Origin: Pseudomonadota bacterium
Lineage (GTDB): Bacteria; Myxococcota_A; UBA9160; SZUA-336
Length of the DNA: 64,000 bases
Direction: 5' to 3'
Assembly (NCBI GenBank): GCA_003247575.1
Contig: QJZC01000026.1
Location: 62,001-126,000, forward strand
Each line of letters starts with the position of its first letter. The first letter of the stretch is position 1. Under the pieces are notes generated by a model that saw only the letters and a list, made by a program, of their open reading frames with translations, ran no database searches and was not told the origin of the DNA. Of this stretch, positions 1 through 8,883 are shown one piece after another. Made by a program: the position numbers and the translations under genes.

Positions 1-18
1 GAGTCCGGAGTTCCCTGC

Positions 19-1392
19 ATGAAGCGAATCGCAATCCTCACTGCAGGCGGAGACACCCCTGCGCTCAACGCCACCTTGTTCGGAGCCGTCATGCGCTCCA
101 ATCAGCGCGAGGTCGATGCGCTCGGGATCATCAAGGGCTTCAGCGGTTTGCTGAACCCCCGTCTGCCACACGTGCGTTTGAATCCGCTGTTTCGCACCAT
201 CCCGGAGCTCGATGCGACGCGCGGAGGTACGGTCATTGGCGCCTCCCGCGACTATCTGAGTCCGAACGATCCTCGGGTAGAAGAGCTGGCTCTGCGTTTC
301 GCGCGCCTCGGGGTCGAGGGGTTGGTGTGCATCGGGGGCGACGGAACCTTGGCGGGGATGCAAGCACTCTCGCGCTACCTTCCGACGGTGCTGGCGCCGA
401 AGACGATCGACAACGACCTCGGGCTCAACTACCGGCACGAGCCGGACGAATGGCAGCGCGAGCCGGACGGGAGCCAGGAGGGATTCCGCTACGTGCGGGG
501 GCCGGCTCGTGCCCGCTTTTCCCTCGACCAGATCGTCAACTACGTCACGCCGGGATTCGCGACCGCGGTCTTCGTATCCGCATGGGGCGTTCAGCGAATT
601 CGCAGCACTGCAGAGAGCCACCGCCGCATCGCCATCGTCGAGGTGATGGGAAGGCAGTCCGGATACCTGGCGCTCGGGGCCGCGTACGGCCAGCCCGACA
701 TCCTTCTCGTTCCCGAAGTCGAGCTCGACATCGAACGCCTCGTCGAGCGTGTGACACAGGTCTACGAGCTGCAGAAGCACGCGGTGATCGTCTGCGCCGA
801 GGGGATCACGGATTCCAAGGGAAGGGCCATGGGCTCGGAGGAAGATCTCCCTTCGATTGGAGGTCTACGTGACGGCGGGGCAGCGGAGGCGATCCGTCGC
901 TTACTGGTCGAGCGCTTGGGCGACGCCTTCTTTCGAGATCGCCGCCGCAACGACTCTGCAGAGACTGCGATCTTCACGCGCAAGGTGGGGCACACGCAGC
1001 GAGGGGGGCGTCCTGTCTACTTCGACCAGTTCTATGCGACCCAGCTCGGTGGGCACGCCGTGGACCTGTTACTCGAGGGGCAGGTCAATCGCTTGGCGAT
1101 CCTGCAGCATGACCGCGAACACGGATTCTACGTTGCCGGAATCGACGCCAACGAGTTTCGGGATCGGTGGGGGATCGTACATCCGCGCAGGATGCATGCG
1201 TCGTTCTACGACCCGGACCTGCTACGCCTCTCCCAGCAGGGAGTCGCCTACCTGAGGCCGATATTCGACAACGCCTTGGCGGCGGACGACATGGAGCACG
1301 TGCGTAGCACCCTGTTCGCAGTCGGGAATTTGACCGAGCCCTACCACTCGGTGAACATCGACATCCACAAGCGCATCGCATACGCGGACTGA
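19..1392 (+). CDS. pfkA: 6-phosphofructokinase, PfkA superfamily (probably ATP-dependent)
   Basis: Predicted to phosphorylate fructose 6-phosphate to fructose 1,6-bisphosphate in glycolysis. The 457-residue protein has the phosphofructokinase signatures in order: an N-terminal GGD loop (residues 10-12), GGDGT at 106-110, PKTIDND at 127-133 and MGRQSG at 210-215. In this family Gly in GGDG allows ATP, while GGDD marks pyrophosphate users. Lys in PKTIDND is usual in pyrophosphate-type and trypanosomal enzymes. The Gly/Lys combination therefore suggests ATP use on a PPi-type backbone. The segment after PKTIDND (about 136-175) is longer than usual and lacks the common TD-TFGFDTA form. The ATG is preceded by CGGAG. 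The gene ends 4 bases before ppc, so the two are probably co-transcribed. The enzyme class is firm; the phosphoryl donor is inferred. Confidence 0.93.
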   Translation: MKRIAILTAGGDTPALNATLFGAVMRSNQREVDALGIIKGFSGLLNPRLPHVRLNPLFRTIPELDATRGGTVIGASRDYLSPNDPRVEELALRFARLGVEGLVCIGGDGTLAGMQALSRYLPTVLAPKTIDNDLGLNYRHEPDEWQREPDGSQEGFRYVRGPARARFSLDQIVNYVTPGFATAVFVSAWGVQRIRSTAESHRRIAIVEVMGRQSGYLALGAAYGQPDILLVPEVELDIERLVERVTQVYELQKHAVIVCAEGITDSKGRAMGSEEDLPSIGGLRDGGAAEAIRRLLVERLGDAFFRDRRRNDSAETAIFTRKVGHTQRGGRPVYFDQFYATQLGGHAVDLLLEGQVNRLAILQHDREHGFYVAGIDANEFRDRWGIVHPRRMHASFYDPDLLRLSQQGVAYLRPIFDNALAADDMEHVRSTLFAVGNLTEPYHSVNIDIHKRIAYAD

Positions 1393-1396
1393 AGCG

Positions 1397-4345
1397 ATGA
1401 CGGCGACGGATCGAACGGTGAAGAGCCGGGCTGCCCAGGACGATTCCCTCCCGCTGCGGGCGTTGCCGTCGGTGCAGGGCGATGCCCACGCCGCTCCGTC
1501 CTTGGAGCAGGACATCGAGCTCCTGCTCGGAATGCTCGAGCGAAGCGTCGCGAAGTTCGAAGGCGAACGCGCGGTCGAGCTCGTCGACGAGGTGCGCTCC
1601 GCCACGCGGGCGCTGCGCTCGGGTGCCGACCCAGGCGACCAGCCGCTGGTCGCGGAGCGCCTGCTCACCCAGCTCGCCAAGCTCTCGCTCTCGTCGTTGC
1701 GCACGCTCACCCGATTCTTCTCGTTGAGCTTCGATCTGATCAATCTGGCGGAGCAGCAGGCCCGGATTCGCGCGCTGCGCCTGCGCACGCAGAACGAGAG
1801 CGATGAGCCGCAGAGCGAGTCACCACAGCAGGCGCTCGCACTGCTGCGCGCCCAGGGGGTGTCGGCCGATGCGCTCGCCGGCATGCTCGATCGGCTTCGG
1901 ATCCGCCCGGTGTTCACGGCGCACCCGAGCGAGGCACGGCGCCGTACGGTGCTCGAGAAGCTCGATCAGATCGCGGCCGAGATGGAGAGAATCGAGACGC
2001 AGGCTCTGCTTCCGCGGGAGCGGCGCCGTTCCATGCACTCGATCGTATCCGAGATCGAGACCTTCTGGCTGACTGACATTGTGCGTCGGCACCGTCCGTC
2101 TCCCGTCGACGAGGTTCGGCACGGGCTCGGGATGGTCAGTCCCTCGCTGTTCGAGATCGCTGCGGAGTTCTATCAGTCGTTCGAGGAGGCTCTGACGGAG
2201 ATCTATCCCGAACGGACCTGGGACGTGCCGAGCCTGCTGACCTTCGGGTCCTGGATCGGCGGAGACCGCGACGGCAATCCGCACGTCACGCCCGAGGTGA
2301 CTCGGAGTGCGGTGAAGCTCCACCGAGAGATCGTGCTGGAACGCTATCTCGATCGTGTGCGGCAGCTCGGACGCAAGCTGAGCCAGTCGCGTGAGCTGCA
2401 GCCGGTCAGGCTGCGGCTCCTCGCATCACTCGAGCGAGACTTCGCTGAGCTTCCGGATCTTCGCCGGCGCGAGCCGGCGTCGAGCTCGGCGACCGAGCTC
2501 TACCGCACGAAGCTGCGCGCCATCGAGATGCGTCTGTCTGCGACACGAGGCAGGCCGAGCGACGCAGCACGCCCGGGTGCGGACTTCCAACATTCAACCT
2601 CCGCGATCGTCTATCGCGATCCGCACGACCTGCTGGAAGATCTGAGCGTGATCGTTCATGACCTTCAGCACTCTGGGAGCGAGCATGCTGTGGTGCGCGA
2701 CGTGCGCGCGCTCATGCGCGAGGTCGACGTGTTCGGATTCCATTTCTTGACGCTCGACATTCGACAGCACGCGGGCCGACACGGCGAGGCCTTGGCGGAG
2801 ATCTTCGCTTGGGCGGGGCTTTGCTCGAACTACCTCGAGCGGAGTCCCAACGAGCGCTTCGACCTACTGGTGGCCGAGCTGGAGGTGCGCCGTCCGTTGG
2901 TTCCCGCAGACCCACCCTTCTCCGAGTCAACGTGCGAGCTACTCGAAACCTTCCACACAGTCGCGCAGCTGCTCGAGTCGAGTGGGGAACGTGCGATCGA
3001 GCGCTACATCATCAGTGGTGCGACCGACCCCGCCCACATCCTCGAGGTGCTCGTGCTGGCCCGTGAAACAGGCCTGTTCGACCCTCGCCGCGGGGTCAGC
3101 CGCCTCGACATCGTGCCGCTGTTCGAGTCTCATGCCGCTCTTCAGGAGGCGGTTCCGGTGCTGCAGCGGCTGATCAGCCTGCCGCTCTACCAGCGGCAGC
3201 TGGAGCTGCGCCATCGCGTTCAAGAGATCATGCTGGGGTACTCGGACAGCAGCAAGGAGTCGGGGCCGCTGCACTCTGCCTGGGCGATCTACAAGGCGCA
3301 GCGCGAGCTCGACGCGCTATCCCGGCGGGCTGGCTTCACCCTGCAGGTCTTCCACGGTCGCGGGGGTGCCATCGGTCGTGGCGGGGGACCCGCCAATCGC
3401 GCGATTCTCGCGCAGCCTTCCCCCAATGGGCGCATCGCGATCACCGAGCAGGGCGAGGTGATCGCGGATCGGTACAACCGTCCGATCATCGCGTGGCGTC
3501 ATCTCGAGCAGATTCTGCACGCGATGCTGGCGACTACGCAGTTGCCCTCGGCCCAAGCCCCCGCGACTCATCCGCCTTCAGGCGATCCGCCGCCGACCCA
3601 TCCGCTCTCGACCCATTCTCCTTCGACCCATCCACTCTCGACTCATCCAGAATGGGAGTGGGCGGTCGAGCGGTTGGCGCTGGCTGCTCGCGAACACTAC
3701 CGGGAGCTGGTGTACGACTGCCCCGACTTCATCGCCTACTTCGAGCAAGCCACGCCGTACTTCGAGATCGGAGCTCTCAAGCTCGCTTCCAGGCCCGCGC
3801 GTAGAGCCACTGGAGGGGGGATCGAGAACCTGCGCGCCATCCCGTGGGTCTTCAGTTGGATGCAGAGCCGGCACACCCTGCCTGGGTGGTATGGGTTCGG
3901 CAGCGCCTTCTCCGAGGTGTGCGAGGAGCACCCTGAGCTGCTGGAGCAGCTGCGGGTCATGTACGCGCACTGGCCCTTCTGGCGCACGGTGGTAGACAAC
4001 ACCGCGATGATCCTGGCGAAGGCGGATCTGACGATCGCCCGCCTGTACGCGCGGCTGACCCGCGATCGCGAGCTCGGTGACACTGTCTTTCGCCGCATCG
4101 AGATCGAGTTCCAGCGCACGAGGGACGCCGTTTGCCACATCTCGGAGCAGGGCGGTCTGCTGGACCGGATGCCGATCCTGAAGCAGTCGATCGAGCGGCG
4201 CATTCCCTACATCGACCCCTTGAGCTTCGTGCAGATCGTATTGCTCGGACGGCTCCGCGAGGGACAGGAGCCGCAGGATGAGCTACTCGTGGCGTGCCTG
4301 GAGAGCATCGCGGGCATTGCATCCGCGCTCAAGAATACCGGATGA
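1397..4345 (+). CDS. ppc: phosphoenolpyruvate carboxylase
   Basis: Carboxylates PEP with bicarbonate to oxaloacetate, replenishing the TCA cycle. All family landmarks are present: TAHPSE with catalytic His176 (Ser where Thr is common), GSWIGGDRDGNP, LDIRQHAGRHGEAL, GYSDSSKESG, the FHGRGGAIGRGGGP glycine-rich loop, TEQGEVIADRY, and the C-terminal NTG that closes PEPC enzymes. At 982 residues it is about 100 longer than the E. coli enzyme. Part of the excess is a Thr-His-Pro-Leu-Ser-type repeat at residues 723-752, in a loop where E. coli has only a short proline-rich linker. The start lies 4 bases after the pfkA stop, and the end is about 100 bases before the downstream phosphorylase start. 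Confidence 0.97.
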   Translation: MTATDRTVKSRAAQDDSLPLRALPSVQGDAHAAPSLEQDIELLLGMLERSVAKFEGERAVELVDEVRSATRALRSGADPGDQPLVAERLLTQLAKLSLSSLRTLTRFFSLSFDLINLAEQQARIRALRLRTQNESDEPQSESPQQALALLRAQGVSADALAGMLDRLRIRPVFTAHPSEARRRTVLEKLDQIAAEMERIETQALLPRERRRSMHSIVSEIETFWLTDIVRRHRPSPVDEVRHGLGMVSPSLFEIAAEFYQSFEEALTEIYPERTWDVPSLLTFGSWIGGDRDGNPHVTPEVTRSAVKLHREIVLERYLDRVRQLGRKLSQSRELQPVRLRLLASLERDFAELPDLRRREPASSSATELYRTKLRAIEMRLSATRGRPSDAARPGADFQHSTSAIVYRDPHDLLEDLSVIVHDLQHSGSEHAVVRDVRALMREVDVFGFHFLTLDIRQHAGRHGEALAEIFAWAGLCSNYLERSPNERFDLLVAELEVRRPLVPADPPFSESTCELLETFHTVAQLLESSGERAIERYIISGATDPAHILEVLVLARETGLFDPRRGVSRLDIVPLFESHAALQEAVPVLQRLISLPLYQRQLELRHRVQEIMLGYSDSSKESGPLHSAWAIYKAQRELDALSRRAGFTLQVFHGRGGAIGRGGGPANRAILAQPSPNGRIAITEQGEVIADRYNRPIIAWRHLEQILHAMLATTQLPSAQAPATHPPSGDPPPTHPLSTHSPSTHPLSTHPEWEWAVERLALAAREHYRELVYDCPDFIAYFEQATPYFEIGALKLASRPARRATGGGIENLRAIPWVFSWMQSRHTLPGWYGFGSAFSEVCEEHPELLEQLRVMYAHWPFWRTVVDNTAMILAKADLTIARLYARLTRDRELGDTVFRRIEIEFQRTRDAVCHISEQGGLLDRMPILKQSIERRIPYIDPLSFVQIVLLGRLREGQEPQDELLVACLESIAGIASALKNTG
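3564..3653 (+). repeat. in-frame 15-bp tandem repeat, six degenerate units, inside ppc
   Basis: Six consecutive 15-base units with consensus cgacccatccgctct run from 3564 to 3653. Units 3-6 (from 3594) are the most alike; the second unit (3579-3593) is the most diverged. They encode a run rich in Thr-His-Pro-(Leu/Ser)-Ser at residues 723-752 of PEP carboxylase. Because the unit is a multiple of three, copy-number change would keep the frame. Confidence 0.85.
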
Positions 4346-4445
4346 TCGTTGCGCAGCGAGCGGCTTCCACACAGGCGCGGTCCTTCCAGAGAGTAATGGC
4401 AGGCTCGCGCGTGGCAATGCCGACGGATGCGGCGATGGAGACAGT

Positions 4446-7139
4446 ATGACGTTCGAGCCACTCCCCCCTGAATTCGAGCTGGACCTGAACTCCCAGCTGG
4501 ACCCTGCGGAAGTTGCGCAGGTGGTATCGCGAAGCGGAAATCCCACGCACACACTCGACAACGTTGCGCGCTTGGTTCAGCGTCACCTCCGCTCCGACGT
4601 ATGCTCGATCTACTTGATCATGCCCGACCGTGCGCGCCTGGTCCTGGCAGCCACGGTGGGCTTGCGCGCCTCGAGCGTCGGCAAGCTGATCTTGCGCGTA
4701 GACGAGGGGCTCACTGGGCTCACCGCCAAGCAGGTCTCGACCATCATCGTCGAGAACGCGCCGAGACACGAACGCTTCAAGTTCATCCCAGAAGCGGGGG
4801 AGGAGCCCTTCCGGTCCTTTCTCGGGGTGCCGGTGCTGGATCAGGGAGTCGTTCAGGGCGTGCTGGTCGTGCAGACGCGCGAGGTGCGCAAGTTCTCGCA
4901 GGCGGAAGCCGAGCGACTCGAGCTGGCCGCTCGGCATCTGGCGCCCGTGGTCAGCGAAGCGCGTCTGCTCGAGCAGTTCGTCGCGCCCACCTACGAGCGG
5001 ATCTGGGCTTTGGCGCGCAATCTGTGGTGGAGCTGGGATCCCGCGGCGTGTGCCTTGTTTCGTAGTCTCGACGAGCGTCGTTTCGCTCAGCTGCATCACA
5101 ACCCTGTCGCGCTCCTGAACGAGATCTCGCTCGAGGAGTTTCATCGGCGGTCGCGCTCGCACGTGCTGCACGCGACCGTCAACCACACCTATCGGCGTTT
5201 TCGCGAGTACATGGACTCGCGTTCAGACCTGGGGGGAGCGCACAAGCGGAACCGGTCCGGCGTTCTCCATTCTCGCGTGGTGGCCTACTTCTCTGCGGAG
5301 TTCGGGATCCACGAGTCGCTACCGATCTATTCCGGCGGGCTCGGAATCCTTGCCGGGGACCACCTGAAGAGCGCGAGCGATCTCGGGATTCCGCTCGTCG
5401 GGGTGGGTCTCTTCTACGCTCAGGGCTATTTTCGCCAGCGGCTCGACGGGGATGGGTGGCAGCAGGAAGAGTATCTCGAGGTCGATCACTCGGCGCTTCC
5501 GCTCGAGCCGGTTCTGGACTCCAGTGGCCGGCCGTTGTCCATCGAGATCGAGCTGCGCAGCGGTACTTTGTGCGCACGGATCTGGAAGCTCTGCGTCGGG
5601 CGGGTCGCACTCTACCTGCTCGATTCGGACGTACCCGGAAACGCTCCCGAAGACCGCATGCTCACCTCGCGCCTCTACGGAGGAGACCAGCGCGTACGAA
5701 TCCGACAGGAGCTGCTCCTCGGAGTCGGCGGTCTCCGCGCACTGCATGCCCTCGGCATCGAGCCTGGTGTGTTGCACTTGAACGAGGGGCACAGTGCGTT
5801 CGCATGCCTCGAGCTCGTGCGCGAGCGCATGCTCTATGAAGGTACGTCCTTCGGTGAAGCGATCCGGCGGGTTGCTCGCCAGGTGGTCTTCACCACGCAC
5901 ACACCGGTGCCCGCGGGGCATGACCGCTTCGACGAGCCACTCGTCGAGGAGCACCTCGGGCCGCTGCGCGATCAGCTGGGGCTATCGCTCGATCAGCTGA
6001 TGTCACTCGGACGTACGGAGCCCGCGAATCACGAGGAGGACTTCTGCATGACGGCGCTCGCCCTCCGGAGCTCACAGCGAGTCAACGCCGTCTCTTCACT
6101 GCACGGTGAGGTCTCCCGCAACATGTGGCGTGCACTGTACCTGGCCCGCTCTGACGAGGAGGTTCCGATCGGGCACGTGACCAACGGGGTGCATGTGCGT
6201 TCATGGATCGCGCCCCAGATGCGGCAGCTCTACGACCGGCATGTCGGTCGCGAGTGGGTGGACGAGAGCAGCCAGCGAGCTCTGTGGGAGGCGGTCTCGG
6301 CAATCGACGATGGCGAGCTCTGGGAGACGCATCTGGCGCTCAAGAGCGAGCTGATCGATTTCGTTCGGGCCCGCTGCATCGCACAGGCGCGCGCCAGAGG
6401 CGAGTCCGACGAGCGCGTCTCCGAGCTCGCCCGCGTACTCAGCATCGATGCACTGACGATCGGATTTGCGCGCCGCTTTGCGACCTACAAGCGAGCGGGA
6501 TTGATTTTCGAGGATCTGGAGCGCGTATCGGAGCTCTTCGATCACGCGCACTGTCCGATCCAGGTGATCTTTGCCGGCAAGGCGCATCCGCGCGATGTAC
6601 CTGGGAAGGAGGTGCTGCAGCAAATCGCTTCTCTGGCGCGGGAGCGCTTCCGAGGAAGGTTGGTCGTGGTCGAGGACTACGATATTGCCGTTGGGCGACA
6701 TCTCGTTCAGGGGGTGGATCTCTGGCTCAACAATCCGCGACGGCCCTTCGAGGCTTCGGGTACGAGCGGAATGAAGTGTGTGCTCAATGCGGTGCTGAAC
6801 CTCTCGGTGCTCGACGGCTGGTGGGCAGAGGCCTACGACGGTGAGAACGGCTACGCGATCGGGAGGGGGTCAACGCACGTTCGCACGGAGCTTCACGACA
6901 TGCGGGATGCCAGTGCGCTCTACAGGGTATTGCGAGACGAAGTCATTCCGCAGTATTTCGAGCGGAACGAAGATGGGGTTCCGACTGCGTGGGTTCGGCG
7001 TATCAAGGCCGCAATCGCAACCCTGGGATGGCGCTTCAGCGCCGATCGGATGGTACTTGACTACGTGCAGGGGGCCTACGTACCCGCGGCCGGCGGAACC
7101 TCGCGCGAGCTCCGGTCCAGGACCGACGCGTCGCTTTGA
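4446..7139 (+). CDS. glgP: GAF domain-alpha-glucan (glycogen) phosphorylase fusion
   Basis: Predicted to release glucose 1-phosphate from glycogen or maltodextrin with phosphate and PLP. Residues about 35-172 form a GAF domain resembling the sensory domain of PtsP (enzyme I-Ntr). Residues about 180-890 are a GT35 phosphorylase of the short bacterial/archaeal type, with NEGHSAF, THTPVPAGHDRF, GFARRFATYKRA and the PLP site EASGTSGMK (Lys777). An open frame runs upstream to 4278 inside ppc, but the ATG at 4446 has GGAG just before it and begins sensible sequence, giving 897 residues. It follows pfkA and ppc on the same strand, suggesting a glycogen/glycolysis operon. The GAF ligand is unknown; a small-molecule or redox effector is possible. 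Confidence 0.92.
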   Translation: MTFEPLPPEFELDLNSQLDPAEVAQVVSRSGNPTHTLDNVARLVQRHLRSDVCSIYLIMPDRARLVLAATVGLRASSVGKLILRVDEGLTGLTAKQVSTIIVENAPRHERFKFIPEAGEEPFRSFLGVPVLDQGVVQGVLVVQTREVRKFSQAEAERLELAARHLAPVVSEARLLEQFVAPTYERIWALARNLWWSWDPAACALFRSLDERRFAQLHHNPVALLNEISLEEFHRRSRSHVLHATVNHTYRRFREYMDSRSDLGGAHKRNRSGVLHSRVVAYFSAEFGIHESLPIYSGGLGILAGDHLKSASDLGIPLVGVGLFYAQGYFRQRLDGDGWQQEEYLEVDHSALPLEPVLDSSGRPLSIEIELRSGTLCARIWKLCVGRVALYLLDSDVPGNAPEDRMLTSRLYGGDQRVRIRQELLLGVGGLRALHALGIEPGVLHLNEGHSAFACLELVRERMLYEGTSFGEAIRRVARQVVFTTHTPVPAGHDRFDEPLVEEHLGPLRDQLGLSLDQLMSLGRTEPANHEEDFCMTALALRSSQRVNAVSSLHGEVSRNMWRALYLARSDEEVPIGHVTNGVHVRSWIAPQMRQLYDRHVGREWVDESSQRALWEAVSAIDDGELWETHLALKSELIDFVRARCIAQARARGESDERVSELARVLSIDALTIGFARRFATYKRAGLIFEDLERVSELFDHAHCPIQVIFAGKAHPRDVPGKEVLQQIASLARERFRGRLVVVEDYDIAVGRHLVQGVDLWLNNPRRPFEASGTSGMKCVLNAVLNLSVLDGWWAEAYDGENGYAIGRGSTHVRTELHDMRDASALYRVLRDEVIPQYFERNEDGVPTAWVRRIKAAIATLGWRFSADRMVLDYVQGAYVPAAGGTSRELRSRTDASL

Positions 7140-7180
7140 CCGGGGTACCGCTCTCTCGGTCGGGCGAGGATCCTAGCCTG

Positions 7181-7609
7181 CTACTTCGGTGCTACCGGGT
7201 GGCGCAGGGGAATGGTCGGGTCGTCGAGGATGAGCTGCATGGCGCGCCGGTTCTGGATGTTGACGACGACCGGAGCCCTCAGGTTGGCCGTAAGCTCCTC
7301 GCTGTCGCAGTTCAGGATCACGAAGACGGCGACGGTCGCGGGGTCTACGTCCTGGGTCCAGCCGAGCTTCTGCATGACGAGTGCGGGAACGTCGACCGAG
7401 TAGCTCGACAGAATCTGTTCCGGCTCGATGATGACGAACGAAAGCTCGGGAGTATCGATACACTGTAGCCACTTGATCGGAGTGTTCCGGTCGTGGTCCA
7501 TCACGATGAACTGCGAGCACTCGGGAAATCCGGCGAGACCGGTCTCGAAATGTATGATGTCGTCGGCAGAGATCTCGAGCGATCCCCAGCGTTCGGTATC
7601 GACCTTCAT
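7181..7609 (-). CDS. fliW: flagellar assembly factor FliW
   Basis: FliW proteins bind both CsrA and flagellin. Known from Bacillus and Campylobacter, they relieve CsrA repression of flagellin translation until flagellin accumulates. The 142-residue product has the typical opening ([22 protein letters not shown]) and the middle [15 protein letters not shown] segment with a following IQNR motif. Its ATG overlaps the csrA stop by 4 bases, so the two are translationally coupled. It is the last gene of the flagellar cluster and converges on the phosphorylase gene with only 41 bases between. No flagellin gene is in the window. Confidence 0.95.
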   Translation of the reverse strand: MKVDTERWGSLEISADDIIHFETGLAGFPECSQFIVMDHDRNTPIKWLQCIDTPELSFVIIEPEQILSSYSVDVPALVMQKLGWTQDVDPATVAVFVILNCDSEELTANLRAPVVVNIQNRRAMQLILDDPTIPLRHPVAPK

Positions 7610-7842
7610 GACTTGCGCTTCCCTCGCTTCCAGACGGCTGCAGGGTCGATTGCACGTGCTACGTCCGCAGCTCTGCGGTTCTCTGCTTGTACCTGTTGAT
7701 AGACTTCCTCGCGGTGGACCGGAATCTCGCGGGGTGCGTCGATGGCCACGCGGACCTGTCCGTTCTGGACTTCCAGGATCGAGATCGACACGTCGTCCCC
7801 GATGCGGATGGTCTCTCCCACCTTGCGCGTGAGTACCAGCAC
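7606..7842 (-). CDS. csrA: carbon storage regulator CsrA
   Basis: RNA-binding post-transcriptional repressor that recognises GGA motifs near ribosome binding sites. The 78-residue protein starts with [18 protein letters not shown] and has the conserved [19 protein letters not shown] core, including the RNA-contacting Arg in PREIPVHR. The C-terminal tail is basic and somewhat longer than the about 61 residues of E. coli CsrA, as is common when FliW is present. It lies 2 bases after flgL and overlaps fliW by 4 bases. Its place beside fliW implies control of flagellin synthesis. Confidence 0.97.
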   Translation of the reverse strand: MLVLTRKVGETIRIGDDVSISILEVQNGQVRVAIDAPREIPVHREEVYQQVQAENRRAADVARAIDPAAVWKRGKRKS

Positions 7843-7844
7843 GC

Positions 7845-8780
7845 CTAGCCCAGGAAGTTCAGGAGGGAGGGCTGGATGATGCGGCCTGCAACGGACAGGG
7901 TCGCCTGGAGCGTCGTCTCACGGCTCTGGAGCTCAGTGATCACCTCGACGAGATCGGCGTCTTCGATGAACGACCGCTCGCGTTCGACCACCACGCGCAG
8001 GGACTGGAGCTGAGCGACCGTAGACTCCAGCCTGTTGGAACGAGCGCCGCTGGCGCCGAGTGTCTGATTCACCTGTGTGAGGGCGGCGTCGAGCTGGTCG
8101 AGGACTTCGACGGGTCTACCGTTGGTCACCGGGTCCTGCAAGCGGTTGTACAGATCCTGAACGACGTTGAAGATGTTCACGCGCGTCCCGTCCGCGGTGT
8201 CGTCTGTGTCCGTGCTACCGAAGAAGAGCTCGCGTGCGGTCACGTTGATCTGTACCTGCGAGGATTCGTCCGCCTGCACCAGGATGCGGCCCGAGTCACC
8301 GCTGTATGCGACGATCGGAGCCGGGTCCGTGAGGGCCCCCGTCTGTGTCACGGGAGCCGAGTCCGTAATGAAACCTCCGAAGATGTAGCGCCCGCCGACT
8401 CGCGTGTTGGCGATCGCGAGCAACTCGCTGAATCGCTCGCTGATCTCCTCGGCAATGAGCGGAAACTCGCCATCTTCCAGGTCTGCGGAGACGGCGAGCT
8501 CTCGGATGCGAATCAAGATGTTGTTCAGGTCGCCGAGAGCCGACTCCGTGCTATCGACCGTCGCTCGAGCCAGGCCGATGTTGCGCTCGAACTGATCGAT
8601 CTGTTCGAGAGTCGTCTCCAGATTGAGGACGCGCGCCGCACCCCGCGGGTCGTCTGCCACGGAGTTGATCTTCTTTCCGGTGATGATCTGATTCTGCAGT
8701 AGATTCAGTGCGCTTCGGTTGATGCGCGAACCGCGTACCGCGTTCGAAAAAATCGTTGAGTCAGCTACTCGCTCCGTCAT
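7845..8780 (-). CDS. flgL: flagellar hook-filament junction protein FlgL (HAP3)
   Basis: Forms the junction between hook and filament. The 311-residue protein has a flagellin-like N-terminal helix ([22 protein letters not shown]), an IFGG segment in the middle domain and a C-terminal amphipathic helix ending in SLLNFLG. These are the D0/D1 features of FlgL. The gene is directly upstream of csrA and 103 bases downstream of flgK. GGGAGA precedes the ATG. I see no clear sigma-28 promoter in the flgK-flgL gap. Confidence 0.95.
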   Translation of the reverse strand: MTERVADSTIFSNAVRGSRINRSALNLLQNQIITGKKINSVADDPRGAARVLNLETTLEQIDQFERNIGLARATVDSTESALGDLNNILIRIRELAVSADLEDGEFPLIAEEISERFSELLAIANTRVGGRYIFGGFITDSAPVTQTGALTDPAPIVAYSGDSGRILVQADESSQVQINVTARELFFGSTDTDDTADGTRVNIFNVVQDLYNRLQDPVTNGRPVEVLDQLDAALTQVNQTLGASGARSNRLESTVAQLQSLRVVVERERSFIEDADLVEVITELQSRETTLQATLSVAGRIIQPSLLNFLG

Positions 8781-8883
8781 TGGAGTTCTCCCGTCTCTCC
8801 CCCATGGCTTCCGTCCGTCTGATCAGGGTGAACACGCCCAGCAGAGGGGGGCAGGTGGATCTTATGTGCCGAAGTTTCCGCCA

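Noticed and set aside
327..872. Long alternative-frame and antisense frames throughout the window
   Set aside because: High GC creates many long open frames in the wrong frame; they are Arg/Pro/Ser-rich, lie inside well-recognised genes and lack ribosome sites.
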